From Micromonospora sonchi (GTDB lineage Bacteria; Actinomycetota; Actinomycetes; Mycobacteriales; Micromonosporaceae): a stretch of DNA of 64,000 bases. This document shows, in pieces, positions 36,945-45,139 of the stretch. The number at the start of each line of letters is the position of its first letter. Within the stretch, counting starts at the first letter, position 1. Position numbers and translations under genes: made by a program. The notes under the pieces are model-generated. The model did not search any database, was not told the DNA's origin, and worked only from the letters and a program-made list of their open reading frames with translations. The stretch covers positions 1 through 64,000 of the forward strand of contig NZ_BMNB01000013.1 in assembly GCF_014646235.1 (NCBI RefSeq), read 5' to 3'.

Positions 36945-37880
36945 ATGACCATCGGATCCACCCCAGGGGACGGCGCGCTCGACCCGGAGCTGAGCGCGAT
37001 CATGAGTGAGCGACGTCAGCTCACCAATCTGGCGTACCGGCTTCTCGGTTCCCTGGCCGAGGCCGAGGATGCCGTGCAGGAGACGTACGCCCGCTGGTAC
37101 GCCATGACCCCACAGCAGCGCAGCGTCATCGAGGTGCCCGGTGCCTGGCTGACCACCGTCGCCAGCCGCATCTGCCTCGACCTGCTCGGCTCGGCGCGGG
37201 CGAGGCGGGAGCGCTACCTCGGCGCATGGGTTCCCGAGCCGCTGCCCGACCGGGCCGAATGGATCGGCGAGCGGGCGGAGGACACGAACGCCGACCCGGC
37301 CGAGCGGGTCACCCTCGACGAGTCCATCACCATGGCCTTCCTCGTCGTGCTCGAGTCGATGACCCCGGCCGAACGGGTCGCGTTCGTCCTGCACGACGTC
37401 TTCCGCTATCCCTTCGCCGAGGTGGCCACGATCGTCGGCCGTACCCCGGCGGCCTGTCGCCAACTGGCTTCCTCGGCCCGTCGCCGGATTCGCGCGTCGC
37501 AGGCCCCCGGCACACCGGCGGCCCAGCGGGTCGGCGTCGTCCGGGAATTCCGGCGGGCGTGGGAGGCGAAGGACATCGCCGCCCTCGTCGCCCTCCTCGA
37601 CCCGCACGCGACGGCGGTCGCCGATGGCGGCGGCCTCGCCAGCACGGTGCTCCGCCCTGTCGAGGGCGGCGAGCAGGTCGCGCGCTACGCCATCGAGATC
37701 GCCAGCCGGGTGCCGCACATGACGCTCCTGGAACGCACGGTCAACGGCGAGCCCGGCCTGGTGGCCCAGCGGGACGACGTCACCATCGCGGTGCTGGCGT
37801 TCCACGTCGTGGGCGATCGAATCACGCGCATCTGGGCGGTACGCAATCCGGAGAAGTTGCGGCCCTGGACGACGGGGTGA
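36945..37880 (+). CDS. ECF sigma factor with SnoaL-like C-terminal domain (ECF41/SigJ-type)
   Basis: This 311-residue protein has the sigma2 region (LTNLAYRLLGSLAEAEDAVQETYARWY), the ECF41-typical linker YLGAWVPEPLPD, and sigma4 (TPAERVAFVLHDVFRYPFAEVATIVGRTPAACRQLASSARRRI). A SnoaL/NTF2-like tail from about residue 195 (FRRAWEAKDIAALVALLDPHATAVADGGG) follows. In this group the tail replaces an anti-sigma factor and modulates activity. ATG at 36945 follows GAGGGAGAG. The usual neighbour, a carboxymuconolactone decarboxylase or oxidoreductase, is absent. Confidence 0.92.
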   Translation: MTIGSTPGDGALDPELSAIMSERRQLTNLAYRLLGSLAEAEDAVQETYARWYAMTPQQRSVIEVPGAWLTTVASRICLDLLGSARARRERYLGAWVPEPLPDRAEWIGERAEDTNADPAERVTLDESITMAFLVVLESMTPAERVAFVLHDVFRYPFAEVATIVGRTPAACRQLASSARRRIRASQAPGTPAAQRVGVVREFRRAWEAKDIAALVALLDPHATAVADGGGLASTVLRPVEGGEQVARYAIEIASRVPHMTLLERTVNGEPGLVAQRDDVTIAVLAFHVVGDRITRIWAVRNPEKLRPWTTG

Positions 37881-37950
37881 GGCGGCTCAGGCGGGTGGCA
37901 CCCGGTACACGGGGGCGATCCGCCGGCGGCGTGTGGGGAACGCCACTGAT

Positions 37951-37985
37951 CTGACCGATCGGTCAGGTGCTGACCGATCGGTCAG
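37951..37985 (+). promoter_or_regulatory. two tandem perfect TetR operators
   Basis: The 16-bp palindrome CTGACCGATCGGTCAG occurs twice without mismatch, at 37951-37966 and 37970-37985, with centres 19 bp apart. The second ends 14 nt before the TetR start codon. This placement fits autoregulation of the TetR-MMPL unit by cooperative binding of two dimers. Confidence 0.88.
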
Positions 37986-37999
37986 GCATCCTGGTCCCC

Positions 38000-38548
38000 A
38001 TGGCCCGCCCCACTCCGCAGACCCACGGCGAGATCCTCGCCGCCGCGGCGCGACGCTTCGCCGCCACCGGCTACCGGGGCACCTCGCTACAGGACATCGC
38101 CGGTGAGGTGGGCTGCTCCAAGGCAGCGGTGCTCTACCACTTCGCCAACAAGGAGGCCATCCTCACCGAGTTGATGGCACCGGCGATCGAGGTGTTGCGG
38201 GCACTCGACGACCGGATCGCGGCCCAGTCGGAGCCGGCGTCGGCCCAGCGGGTCGCCGCCGAGGGCTTCGTCGACCTCGCGGTCCGTTTCCGCGGCGAGA
38301 TCGCCCTGCTCCGCGGCGAGTTCCCGGAGCTGCTGCAACAGCCCGACTTCGCACACATCCAGCAGATCTCCGAGCGGCTGCTCGCCGCGCTCGCCGGGCG
38401 ATCCGAGCGGGCCTCGGCCCGGATCACCGCGTTCGTGCTGCTCGCCGGCATCGCCGAGACCTGCGGCGAGTTCGCCGACGTGCCCGACGAGGAACTGCGT
38501 GACGCGCTGCTGGCGTTGCTGCGGCGGGCCCTGGCGCCCGTCCACTGA
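38000..38548 (+). CDS. TetR-family transcriptional repressor
   Basis: This 182-residue repressor has the N-terminal helix-turn-helix (ILAAAARRFAATGYRGTSLQDIAGEVGCSKAAVLYHFANKEAI) followed by an all-helical ligand domain. ATG at 38000 gives MARPTPQTHGE. A start further upstream would run through its own operator. It is 36 nt upstream of the MMPL exporter and almost certainly controls it, with the exporter substrate or an analogue as the likely inducer. Confidence 0.92.
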   Translation: MARPTPQTHGEILAAAARRFAATGYRGTSLQDIAGEVGCSKAAVLYHFANKEAILTELMAPAIEVLRALDDRIAAQSEPASAQRVAAEGFVDLAVRFRGEIALLRGEFPELLQQPDFAHIQQISERLLAALAGRSERASARITAFVLLAGIAETCGEFADVPDEELRDALLALLRRALAPVH

Positions 38549-38584
38549 CCCGTCCCACCATTCACGACCGAGGGAAAGGACCTC

Positions 38585-40816
38585 ATGGCGACCCTGCTCT
38601 ACCGGCTTGGCCGGGGCTCGATGCGCCGGCGGCGACTCGTCGCCGCGATCTGGCTCGTCGTACTCGTCGGGCTCGGCCTGGCCGCGGCGACCCTGCGCGG
38701 CCCGACGGCCAGCAACTTCACCATGCCCGGCACCGAGTCCCAGCGCGCGCTCGACCTGCTCGACGAGCAGTTCCCGGCGGCAGCCGGCGCCACCGGCACC
38801 ATCGCGGTCAAGGCGCCGGCCGCCGGCCAACTCGGCACCCCCGAGGGCCGGGCGGTGGTCCAGGCGATCACCCAGGAGGCCATGGCCCTGCCCGGCGCGG
38901 TCGGCGCCGTCGACCCCTTCCAGGTCGGCGCCGTGTCGCCCGACGGCCGGTACGCGCTGATCCAGGTGCAGTTCAACGGCGGCGCGGACACGGTGACCGC
39001 CGAACAGCGGGACGCCTACGAGAAGGTGGGTGCCGAGGCCGCGCCGCAGGGCTGGCAGGTGGCTCCCGGCGGTGAGGTGCTCAACACCGAGCCCGAGGTC
39101 GGCTCCACCGAGGCGATCGGCGTCGCGGTGGCGCTCGTCGTCCTGGTCGTCACCTTCGGCTCGCTGGTCGCGGCGGGGATGACCATGCTCAACGCGCTGA
39201 TCGGGGTCGGCGTCGGCATGGCCGGGCTGTACGCGCTCAGCAACGTGGTCGAGCTGACCAGCACCGCGCCGATCCTGGCGCTGATGCTCGGCCTCGCCGT
39301 CGGCATCGACTACTCGCTCTTCATCACCTCGCGGTACCGGCAGAACCTGCTCGACGGGCTGCCGGCCGACGAGGCGGTCGGTCGCGCGGTCGGCACCGCC
39401 GGTTCGGCGGTGGTCTTCGCCGGAGCCACGGTGGTCATCGCCCTGGCCGGCCTGGCCGTGGTGAACATCCCCTTCCTCACCGTCATGGGTCTGGCCGCGG
39501 CCGGCACGGTGACCGTCGCGGTGCTGGTGGCGATCACCCTCCAGCCGGCCCTGCTGGGCTTCGCCGGTGGCCGGGTACTGCCCCGCCGACTGCGCGCCAC
39601 GGTCCCGGTCACGACCGAGGAGAGTGCCGGGGCCACCACCGGCGACGGCAGCGCCGCGCTGGATCGCGCCGCCCCGGAGGCCGGCACGCTCGCCGGCGAG
39701 GACCGCTCGGCGTTCGGGTTCCGCTGGGCCGGCCTGGTCACCCGATTCCGGATCCCGGTGATCCTGGTCGGCGTACTCGGCCTCGGGCTGCTGGCGTTGC
39801 CCGCGCCGGACATGCGCCTCGCCCTGCCGGACGCCGGCACCGCACCGGCCGGCTCGCCGGCCCGGGTCTCCAACGACCTGATCACCGAGGGCTTCGGCCC
39901 CGGCTTCACCGGTCGCCTCGCGGTGGTCGTGGCGGGCGACGACGCCCAGGCCACCGCTGCGGCTATTCCGCAGGTCACCGGGCTCGTCCAGGGCACCGAG
40001 AACGTGCTCGCGGTGGCCCCGCCGCAGCTCAGCCCGGACGGCCGGACGGCGCTGCTCGGGGTGATCCCGCAGACCGGCCCGACCGACCCGGCCACCGAGA
40101 CGATGGTGCACGACATCCGTACGGCGGTCGCCGGCGTGCCGAACGCGGACGTGCTGCTGACCGGCGTGACCGCGATCGGCATCGACATCTCGGAGAAGCT
40201 CTCCGACGCCCTGCCGGTCTACCTGATGCTGGTCGTCGGGTTGTCGATCCTGCTGCTCATGCTGGTGTTCCGGTCGCTGCTGGTGCCGGTCAAGGCCGCG
40301 CTGGGCTTCCTGCTCACCGTCGCCGCGACCTTCGGTGTCACGGTGGCGGTCTTCCAGCAGGGTCACCTCGCCGACCTGGTCGGCCTGGACACCCCCGGTC
40401 CGCTGATCAGCTTCCTACCGATCCTGCTGATCGGCATCCTGTTCGGCCTGGCCATGGACTACGAGGTCTTCCTGGTCTCCCGGATGCGGGAGGACTTCGT
40501 CCACGGTGACACCGCCCAGCAGGCCACCATCAACGGGATGGGCCACGGCGCCCGGGTGGTGACCGCGGCCGCACTGATCATGACGTCGGTCTTCGGTGGC
40601 TTCGTCTTCCTCGACGACCCAGTGATCAAGTCGATGGGCTTCGCGCTCGCCATCGGCGTGGCCATCGACGCCTTCGTGGTACGGATGACCATCGTCCCGG
40701 CGGTGATGTCGCTGCTCGGCAAGGCGGCCTGGTGGCTGCCACGCTGGCTGGACCGGGCACTGCCCAACGTCGACATCGAGGGCGAGAAGCTCCGCGCCCA
40801 ACTCGACAAGATGTAA
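38585..40816 (+). CDS. MMPL-family membrane exporter
   Basis: This 743-residue RND-superfamily transporter has about 12 helices in two halves: ALMLGLAVGIDYSLFITSRYRQNL in the first and ILLIGILFGLAMDYEVFLVSRMREDF in the second, the paired proton-relay signatures. Two extracytoplasmic loops are present (about 40-170 and 400-530). MMPL proteins export lipids or drugs; with an upstream TetR, drug or lipid efflux is likely. ATG at 38585 follows GGGAAAGGA. The final Met codon and TAA stop fall inside a 55-bp repeat, so that insertion sets the C-terminus. Confidence 0.93.
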   Translation: MATLLYRLGRGSMRRRRLVAAIWLVVLVGLGLAAATLRGPTASNFTMPGTESQRALDLLDEQFPAAAGATGTIAVKAPAAGQLGTPEGRAVVQAITQEAMALPGAVGAVDPFQVGAVSPDGRYALIQVQFNGGADTVTAEQRDAYEKVGAEAAPQGWQVAPGGEVLNTEPEVGSTEAIGVAVALVVLVVTFGSLVAAGMTMLNALIGVGVGMAGLYALSNVVELTSTAPILALMLGLAVGIDYSLFITSRYRQNLLDGLPADEAVGRAVGTAGSAVVFAGATVVIALAGLAVVNIPFLTVMGLAAAGTVTVAVLVAITLQPALLGFAGGRVLPRRLRATVPVTTEESAGATTGDGSAALDRAAPEAGTLAGEDRSAFGFRWAGLVTRFRIPVILVGVLGLGLLALPAPDMRLALPDAGTAPAGSPARVSNDLITEGFGPGFTGRLAVVVAGDDAQATAAAIPQVTGLVQGTENVLAVAPPQLSPDGRTALLGVIPQTGPTDPATETMVHDIRTAVAGVPNADVLLTGVTAIGIDISEKLSDALPVYLMLVVGLSILLLMLVFRSLLVPVKAALGFLLTVAATFGVTVAVFQQGHLADLVGLDTPGPLISFLPILLIGILFGLAMDYEVFLVSRMREDFVHGDTAQQATINGMGHGARVVTAAALIMTSVFGGFVFLDDPVIKSMGFALAIGVAIDAFVVRMTIVPAVMSLLGKAAWWLPRWLDRALPNVDIEGEKLRAQLDKM

Positions 40817-40866
40817 GGAAGGGCCCCCTGTTAACGCCTCGTGCATAGCAGGGGGCCCCTATTAAC
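40812..40866 (-). repeat. 55-bp GGGGCCC repeat, copy 1
   Basis: On the minus strand it reads GTTAATAGGGGCCCCCTGCT, then a spacer, then GGCGTTAACAGGGGGCCCTT and CCTTACA. It has two modules, each a GTTAA followed by a GGGCCC core, about 31 nt apart. Its outer end supplies the TAA stop of the MMPL gene. Confidence 0.85.
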
Positions 40867-40886
40867 AAACCCCGTCGCCGCGCGAC

Positions 40887-42143
40887 TCAGACGCCGGCCG
40901 GATACGTCTCCATCTCGCCGGCAGCGGGAAGCGCCGGCAGCGGATGCAGCGCGGTCGTCTCGTCGCACCAGATGAAGGCGTCGTACCGCTGCCCCAGCCG
41001 GGTGGGCACATAGTTGCCCCACGACTCGAAGGACGGGTCGTACACCACCCCGATCGCCCGGTGGTCGAGGGTGTCGGTGACCCAGCCCGGCTGGTCCGGT
41101 CCGCCGAAGACCAGCACCGCGCGGTCCGGCATCAGCTCGTGCAACCGCTGCTCCACCGAGCCGGCACGGGCCGGCGGCGCGAGCATGGCCTCGGCCGGCG
41201 CGCCCCACCTCGGCGCGGCGATCACCGTCCCGCGCCAGCTACCGAAGCCGATCAGTACGACGTCGTCGGCGCCGTGGCGTTCCCGGGCCAGCTGACCGAT
41301 GTTCAGCATCCCGCCGGTGGCCATGTCGGTCGCCCGCGCGTCGCCGACATGCGTGTTGTGTGCCCAGACCACCCCCCGGGCGTCCGGCCCGTAGCGGTCC
41401 AGCAACCGATCCAGCGTGTCGGCCATGTGAGTGTCCCGGACATTCCACGAAGCCGGGCCACCGGAGACCATCGCCCGGTAGTAGCGCTCCGCGCCCGCCA
41501 CCACCTCCGCGTTCTGCCAGGCCGAGAAGGCTCCCGGTCCGTCCACGGCGGCCTGTTCCCGGGTACGCGTCAACAGCCGTACCACCTCCTGCTCGCAGCG
41601 CGCGGAGACGAACCGGGCCGCGGTCCCGTACTCCTCGATCCGCTTGCCGTACGGCTCGAAGCAGCGGTACGCCTCCTGCGCGGCCTCCAGCGACGCCGGG
41701 TCCTCCTCGCCCAGGTAGTCGAAGATCGCCTGCATCGACTCCCAGAGGCTGTAGACGTCGAGGCCGTGGAAACCGACCCGGGCCGGCTCGGCCCGCTCCA
41801 AGTTCCACGCGCGCAGCCAGCGGCAGAAGCGGGCCACCTCGGCGTTCGCCCACATCCAGGTCGGCCACCTCTCGAAGCGCTCCAGCGCGGCCTGCGGCTC
41901 GGCCGCGCCACCCGGCGCCCCGGTCACCGAGCGGTGCACCCGGTCGCAGTCGGGCCAGTCACCTTCGACCCCGACGAAGTTGAACCCGCACTCGGCGATC
42001 AACCGGCGGGTGAGCTGCTCCCGGATCCGGTAGTAGTCGTAGCTGCCGTGGGTGGCCTCCCCGATCATCACCACCCGGGCGTCCCGCACGCGCTCCAGCA
42101 GGGGATCGAAATCACTCGGCGCGCCGAGCCGCTGTACGAGCAT
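40887..42143 (-). CDS. erythromycin esterase-like protein
   Basis: This 418-residue protein of the erythromycin-esterase/succinoglycan-biosynthesis superfamily shows the active-site segment VMIGEATHGSYDYYRIRE near the N-terminus, FVGVEGDWPDCDRVHR, and VVWAHNTHVGDARATDM. The Glu and His residues match those needed by Ere enzymes, which open the macrolide lactone ring. Most genomic homologues have unknown substrates. I chose ATG at 42143 (MLVQRLGAPSDFD); an upstream in-frame reading lacks family similarity. It lies between two 55-bp repeats and near an Erm-type gene. Confidence 0.82.
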   Translation of the reverse strand: MLVQRLGAPSDFDPLLERVRDARVVMIGEATHGSYDYYRIREQLTRRLIAECGFNFVGVEGDWPDCDRVHRSVTGAPGGAAEPQAALERFERWPTWMWANAEVARFCRWLRAWNLERAEPARVGFHGLDVYSLWESMQAIFDYLGEEDPASLEAAQEAYRCFEPYGKRIEEYGTAARFVSARCEQEVVRLLTRTREQAAVDGPGAFSAWQNAEVVAGAERYYRAMVSGGPASWNVRDTHMADTLDRLLDRYGPDARGVVWAHNTHVGDARATDMATGGMLNIGQLARERHGADDVVLIGFGSWRGTVIAAPRWGAPAEAMLAPPARAGSVEQRLHELMPDRAVLVFGGPDQPGWVTDTLDHRAIGVVYDPSFESWGNYVPTRLGQRYDAFIWCDETTALHPLPALPAAGEMETYPAGV

Positions 42144-42228
42144 GACTGCGGCTACCCGGCACCCCGGCGGGCAAACGCGGACCGCCCCGGTGGTGTGCGG
42201 AGGTGGTCGCCCGGGTAGATCGGACGAC

Positions 42229-42420
42229 ATGTCCGACAGCGGTTTGTCCTTGCCGGAGTACCTCGCGGGGCTGGACTATCCCGTCTCCCGCGAGGACCTC
42301 GTCCGCTGGTGCCAGGAGAACGGCGCGAGCACGGAGCAGTTGCAGGCCGTACGAGCTCTGCCCATGGAGCAGTTCAGCTCCCCCGCCGAAGTGACCGAGG
42401 CGCTGCGCGCGACGCTCTGA
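42229..42420 (+). CDS. DUF2795 small protein
   Basis: This 63-residue protein is SDSGLSLPEYLAGLDYPVSR followed by EDLVRWCQENGAS and a helix ending EVTEALRATL. It fits the DUF2795 family of small acidic actinobacterial proteins of unknown function. ATG at 42229 is 85 nt from the divergent esterase-like start. The 48-nt gap to the next repeat holds two copies of GCGCGAGATG. Confidence 0.8.
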   Translation: MSDSGLSLPEYLAGLDYPVSREDLVRWCQENGASTEQLQAVRALPMEQFSSPAEVTEALRATL

Positions 42421-42468
42421 CCGGGTGCGCGCGAGATGCATCGCGCCCAAGGCGAGCTTGCGCGAGAT

Positions 42469-42523
42469 GTTAAGAAGGGGCCCCTTCAATGCACTAGGCG
42501 TTAAAAAGGGGCCCTTCCTTACA
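42469..42523 (+). repeat. 55-bp GGGGCCC repeat, copy 2
   Basis: It reads GTTAAGAAGGGGCCCCTTCA, a spacer, then GGCGTTAAAAAGGGGCCCTT and CCTTACA. It lies 4 nt beyond the stop of the Erm-type gene on the minus strand, in the same orientation relative to that stop as the copy at the MMPL stop. Confidence 0.85.
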
Positions 42524-42527
42524 TCTG

Positions 42528-43325
42528 TCAGCGGGCGTGGAGCAGGCGGTGCAGGGTCAGCCACTGCTCGGGCCAGACGTGCCCGACCGGCGCGGCCGGG
42601 TCGAGTCGGCTGGCGCGCAGGGCCGCCACCAGCCGGGCCCGCGGGTACTCGCGGGCCAGCGACGCCGCGAGGGAACCGCCGGCGCCGCCGAAGCCCAGCT
42701 CGACCATCCGGCGGTACGACGGCAGGGCGGCGGCCGCCACCAGTGGCTGCGCCCGCCGCTCGATGCGCAGGATGCCCGCCTCGACCCGGGGCACCGGACG
42801 GAACGCGCTGCGCGGGATCCGCCCGACGAGCCGCCAGTCGAACTCCGGCCAGGTCAGTACGGTCAGCCGGGTCCACCGGCCGTAGTCACCGGCGCGGCGG
42901 CGGGCGTACTCCAACTGGGTCAGCAGGGTCGCCGTACGTAGCCGGGGCGCGGTCAGGCACCAGCGCACCACGGCCGCGGTCAGCGACCACGGGATGTTGC
43001 CGATCACGGCGAACTCCTCGTGCGGCGGCGACGCGGCGAGGAAGTCGGCTTGGCGGTGGGTGACCGTGGGCAGGGTCGCGCAGACCAGGGCCAGTTCCGC
43101 TCCGACGTCGGGGTCCACCTCGTACGCGACCAGCCGGCCGCAGCGCGCGGCCAGTGGCCGGGTCAGTTGCCCGCGCCCGGCGCCCACCTCGAGCACCAGC
43201 CCGTCGGGATCCGGGCGGGCGGCGTCGACCATCCGGGCGATGGCGGCCGGGTCGGCGAGGAAGTTCTGGGAGAGCACGCGACGGGACCGGTCGCGTTCGG
43301 TGGTGCGGGTTCGGCGGGGTGCCAT
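42528..43325 (-). CDS. Erm-type 23S rRNA adenine N6-methyltransferase
   Basis: This 265-residue SAM enzyme has the Erm N-terminus RRVLSQNFLADPAAIARMV (residues 16-34), SAM loop LEVGAGRGQLTRP (45-57) and catalytic motif NIPWSL (110-115, the N-I/L-P-F/Y/W class). The C-terminal helical RNA-binding domain ends LHRLLHAR. Erm enzymes methylate A2058 (E. coli numbering) and give macrolide-lincosamide-streptogramin B resistance. KsgA is a related family, but the RxxLSQNFL opening and NIPW favour Erm. ATG at 43325 is preceded by ACAGGACG. A hairpin-bearing leader with a 37-codon open frame lies upstream. Confidence 0.88.
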   Translation of the reverse strand: MAPRRTRTTERDRSRRVLSQNFLADPAAIARMVDAARPDPDGLVLEVGAGRGQLTRPLAARCGRLVAYEVDPDVGAELALVCATLPTVTHRQADFLAASPPHEEFAVIGNIPWSLTAAVVRWCLTAPRLRTATLLTQLEYARRRAGDYGRWTRLTVLTWPEFDWRLVGRIPRSAFRPVPRVEAGILRIERRAQPLVAAAALPSYRRMVELGFGGAGGSLAASLAREYPRARLVAALRASRLDPAAPVGHVWPEQWLTLHRLLHAR

Positions 43326-43340
43326 GGCGTCGTCCTGTCT

Positions 43341-43391
43341 GTCGCCGGGCGGCGACGGATGCGGACAGGCAGCCGTGAGCGGGGCCTGTCC
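43341..43391 (-). promoter_or_regulatory. two hairpins in the erm leader
   Basis: GTCGCC/GGCGAC (43341-43346 with 43351-43356) lies 16 nt upstream of the erm start. GGACAGGC/GCCTGTCC (43363-43370 with 43384-43391) lies a little further out. They are placed where attenuation-type erm leaders sequester or release the ribosome site. Pairing is seen; function is inferred. Confidence 0.5.
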
Positions 43392-43484
43392 GAGGGCTCG
43401 GGACTCGGACGACCCTGGTGAGATGGCGCGAGGGCACGGCGACCTGCGATGCGCAGGCGGGTGCCGGAGGAGTACGCGGAGGCG

Positions 43485-43598
43485 TCAGTCGCGGATCGCG
43501 CCGGCCAGGGCCGGACGCCGGACTCGCGGGCGGGCCTGCAACAGCGGCCCGAACGCGGCCGGCGCAACGGCCGCGTTGATCAGAGCGTACGTAGCCAT
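43485..43598 (-). CDS. candidate erm leader peptide (37 residues)
   Basis: A complete small frame on the erm strand begins ATG at 43598 (MATYALINAAVAPAAFGP...) and ends TGA at 43485, 159 nt before the erm start. The peptide is hydrophobic and Ala/Pro-rich at first, then basic (QARPRVRRP near the middle). Macrolide-inducible erm genes often carry such leader peptides, whose translation stalls with drug on the ribosome. A TAGGGT box 7 nt before the ATG fits a leaderless mRNA. I do not know this exact peptide from any family. Confidence 0.55.
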   Translation of the reverse strand: MATYALINAAVAPAAFGPLLQARPRVRRPALAGAIRD

Positions 43599-43605
43599 GG
43601 CCGCG

Positions 43606-43611
43606 ACCCTA
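43606..43611 (-). promoter_or_regulatory. candidate -10 box for erm leader transcript
   Basis: On the minus strand TAGGGT (TANNNT class) ends 7 nt upstream of the leader-peptide ATG, the spacing of leaderless transcripts. A -35 element is not clear. The box is 41 nt beyond the stop of the upstream oxidoreductase gene. Confidence 0.45.
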
Positions 43612-43651
43612 CCGACTGCCATCTCCCCCATCCACCGCTTTTCCGGTCGGC

Positions 43652-44554
43652 TCAGCTGGGCAGGTCGACGGGAGTGCCCTGGGTGCGGGCGGCCTCGGCG
43701 GCGGCCAGCACGGCCACCACCTCGCGGCCGAAGCGCACGTCGCAGCGGTGGTCCCGGGTGCCGGCGTCGATCTCCGCCAGCAGTTGGTCGATCGCCATCC
43801 CGAACGCGGTCGCCGGACTCGCCTCCGGGACCGGGATCGACTCGACGCCGTTCTCGCCGTACAGGACGAACTCGCCGGCCACCGCCGTCGGCGGGGCGTC
43901 CAGGGTCAGCGACACCGTGCTGACGACGCCGCCGTCATGGGTGAGCAGCAGGTGCACCAGGCCGCCCGGCCCGTCGACGGCCACCACCCGGGTCACCCGG
44001 CCGAGCACCGGCAGCAGGATCGCCAGGGCGTGCGGACCGATGTCCCACAGCGCGCCGTGTCCGCGCCGCCAGGGCGACTGGGCGTACGGGCTGCCTGGCT
44101 GGAAGGCCGAGGCGAACCGGACCACGTTGGCGGTGTGCCAGCCACCGGCGGCCGCGGCGGCGGCGACGAAGCCGGCGACCTCGGGCTGGTAGCGACCGGT
44201 GAAGAAGACCACCGAGGCCACACCCGACCGGGTCGCCGCCTCGACCACCCGGTCGGCATCGGCGATGCTCAGCGCGAGTGGCTTGTCCAGCAGCAGGTGC
44301 CGACCGGCGGTGGCGGCCCGGACGGCGATGTCCGCCTGGACGTCCGGCGGGAGTGCGACGGCCACGGCGTCGCACGCCTCGATCAGCGCGTCCACATCGT
44401 CGAAGGCCGGTACGCCGTAACGGGTGGCGAGGGCAGCGGCCCGGTCCCGGTTGCGGCCCCAGACACCCACCAGGTCGGCCCTCGGGTGTGCGTCGAGCGC
44501 CGCCCCGTGCGTCTCCGCCGCCCAGTGACCGGTGCCGAACAACCCGAACCGCAT
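43652..44554 (-). CDS. Gfo/Idh/MocA-family oxidoreductase
   Basis: This 300-residue NAD(P)-dependent dehydrogenase has the N-terminal Rossmann motif RFGLFGTGHWAAETHGAAL, the DKPLALSIADADRVV segment containing the catalytic Lys of the EKP/DKP motif, and HGALWDIGPHALAILLPVLG with the active-site Asp/His. It probably oxidises a sugar or cyclitol. I chose ATG at 44554 over longer readings because it begins the Rossmann strand. Confidence 0.9.
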   Translation of the reverse strand: MRFGLFGTGHWAAETHGAALDAHPRADLVGVWGRNRDRAAALATRYGVPAFDDVDALIEACDAVAVALPPDVQADIAVRAATAGRHLLLDKPLALSIADADRVVEAATRSGVASVVFFTGRYQPEVAGFVAAAAAAGGWHTANVVRFASAFQPGSPYAQSPWRRGHGALWDIGPHALAILLPVLGRVTRVVAVDGPGGLVHLLLTHDGGVVSTVSLTLDAPPTAVAGEFVLYGENGVESIPVPEASPATAFGMAIDQLLAEIDAGTRDHRCDVRFGREVVAVLAAAEAARTQGTPVDLPS

Positions 44555-44696
44555 CACGCGTACCTCCCCATCGTCGTCGTGACCCCCGACACGGTCCACG
44601 CTATCGGCTGCCGGCGGCGACAGCCGTCCCCACGAGGGTGGCGTCGCGGTGACGTCGCACCCGTGCCAGCGGTGACCGGCGGGCCCGACCGGGCTT

Positions 44697-44717
44697 TACT
44701 ACGAGGATTAGTAGAGT
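44697..44717 (+). promoter_or_regulatory. TACTA/TAGTA dyad overlapping a -10 box
   Basis: TACTA (44697-44701) and TAGTA (44709-44713) form a dyad with a 7-nt spacer that overlaps TAGAGT (44712-44717). The dyad resembles BlaI/MecI/CopY-family operators, which contain TAC...GTA half-sites. No such regulator is encoded in the window, so the match is by sequence only. Confidence 0.4.
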
Positions 44718-44723
44718 GGGGCG

Positions 44724-44756
44724 GTGAACGACTTGAGCGCCGGGCGGCACCGGTGA
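44724..44756 (+). CDS. possible 10-codon leader ORF
   Basis: GTG at 44724 lies 6 nt after the TAGAGT box and opens a frame (VNDLSAGRHR) that ends TGA at 44754-44756. That stop overlaps the GTG of the next gene (GTGA). This is the layout of a leaderless transcript whose first short frame couples translation to the following gene. It is too short to judge by composition. Confidence 0.3.
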   Translation: MNDLSAGRHR

Positions 44757-45139
44757 TCGGCACCGGGTCACCGGTCGACGGAGTACCGTCCGTCGCCGCC
44801 ATCGTGTTGTCGCTGCTGGTCGCCGCCTGGGCACTGGTGGCCGTGCTGCGCCACCGGGCGCCGGACCGGGTGCAGCTGATCGGTTTGGCCGTGCTGGAAC
44901 TGGTCCTGCTCGGGCTGGCGGTGCTGGCCGGGGTGGCGCTCGCCGGTGGCGAACGGCCCGGTGAGCCGGGAGCGTTCTTCGGCTACCTGGTGACGCTGGT
45001 CTTTCTGCCGCCGCTGGCCGCGGTGCTGGCCCGGATGGAGCCGACCCGCTGGGGCTCGGCGATCGTCTGCGCCATCTGCCTGGTGACGCCGGTGGTCGTG
45101 GTGCGGCTTCAGCAGACCTGGGAGCTGCTCGGTGGCTGA
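44753..45139 (+). CDS. small membrane protein, four helices
   Basis: This 128-residue protein of unknown function has four predicted helices: VAAIVLSLLVAAWALVAVL, LIGLAVLELVLLGLAVLAGVA, FFGYLVTLVFLPPLAAVLA and AIVCAICLVTPVVVVRL. GTG at 44753 has no Shine-Dalgarno sequence but overlaps the stop of a 10-codon frame. It overlaps the next membrane-protein gene by 8 nt, so the two are co-translated. Confidence 0.7.
   Translation: MIGTGSPVDGVPSVAAIVLSLLVAAWALVAVLRHRAPDRVQLIGLAVLELVLLGLAVLAGVALAGGERPGEPGAFFGYLVTLVFLPPLAAVLARMEPTRWGSAIVCAICLVTPVVVVRLQQTWELLGG

Noticed and set aside
36783..37805. Minus-strand extension of the DUF6220 frame across the ECF gene
   Set aside because: It is antisense to the conserved sigma factor; the membrane protein starts cleanly at 36782.
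43326..43437. Alternative upstream start for the erm gene or a second leader frame (MPSRHLTRVV...)
   Set aside because: The frame runs through the hairpins and into erm out of frame; composition is Arg/Pro-rich antisense-like and it lacks a start signal.
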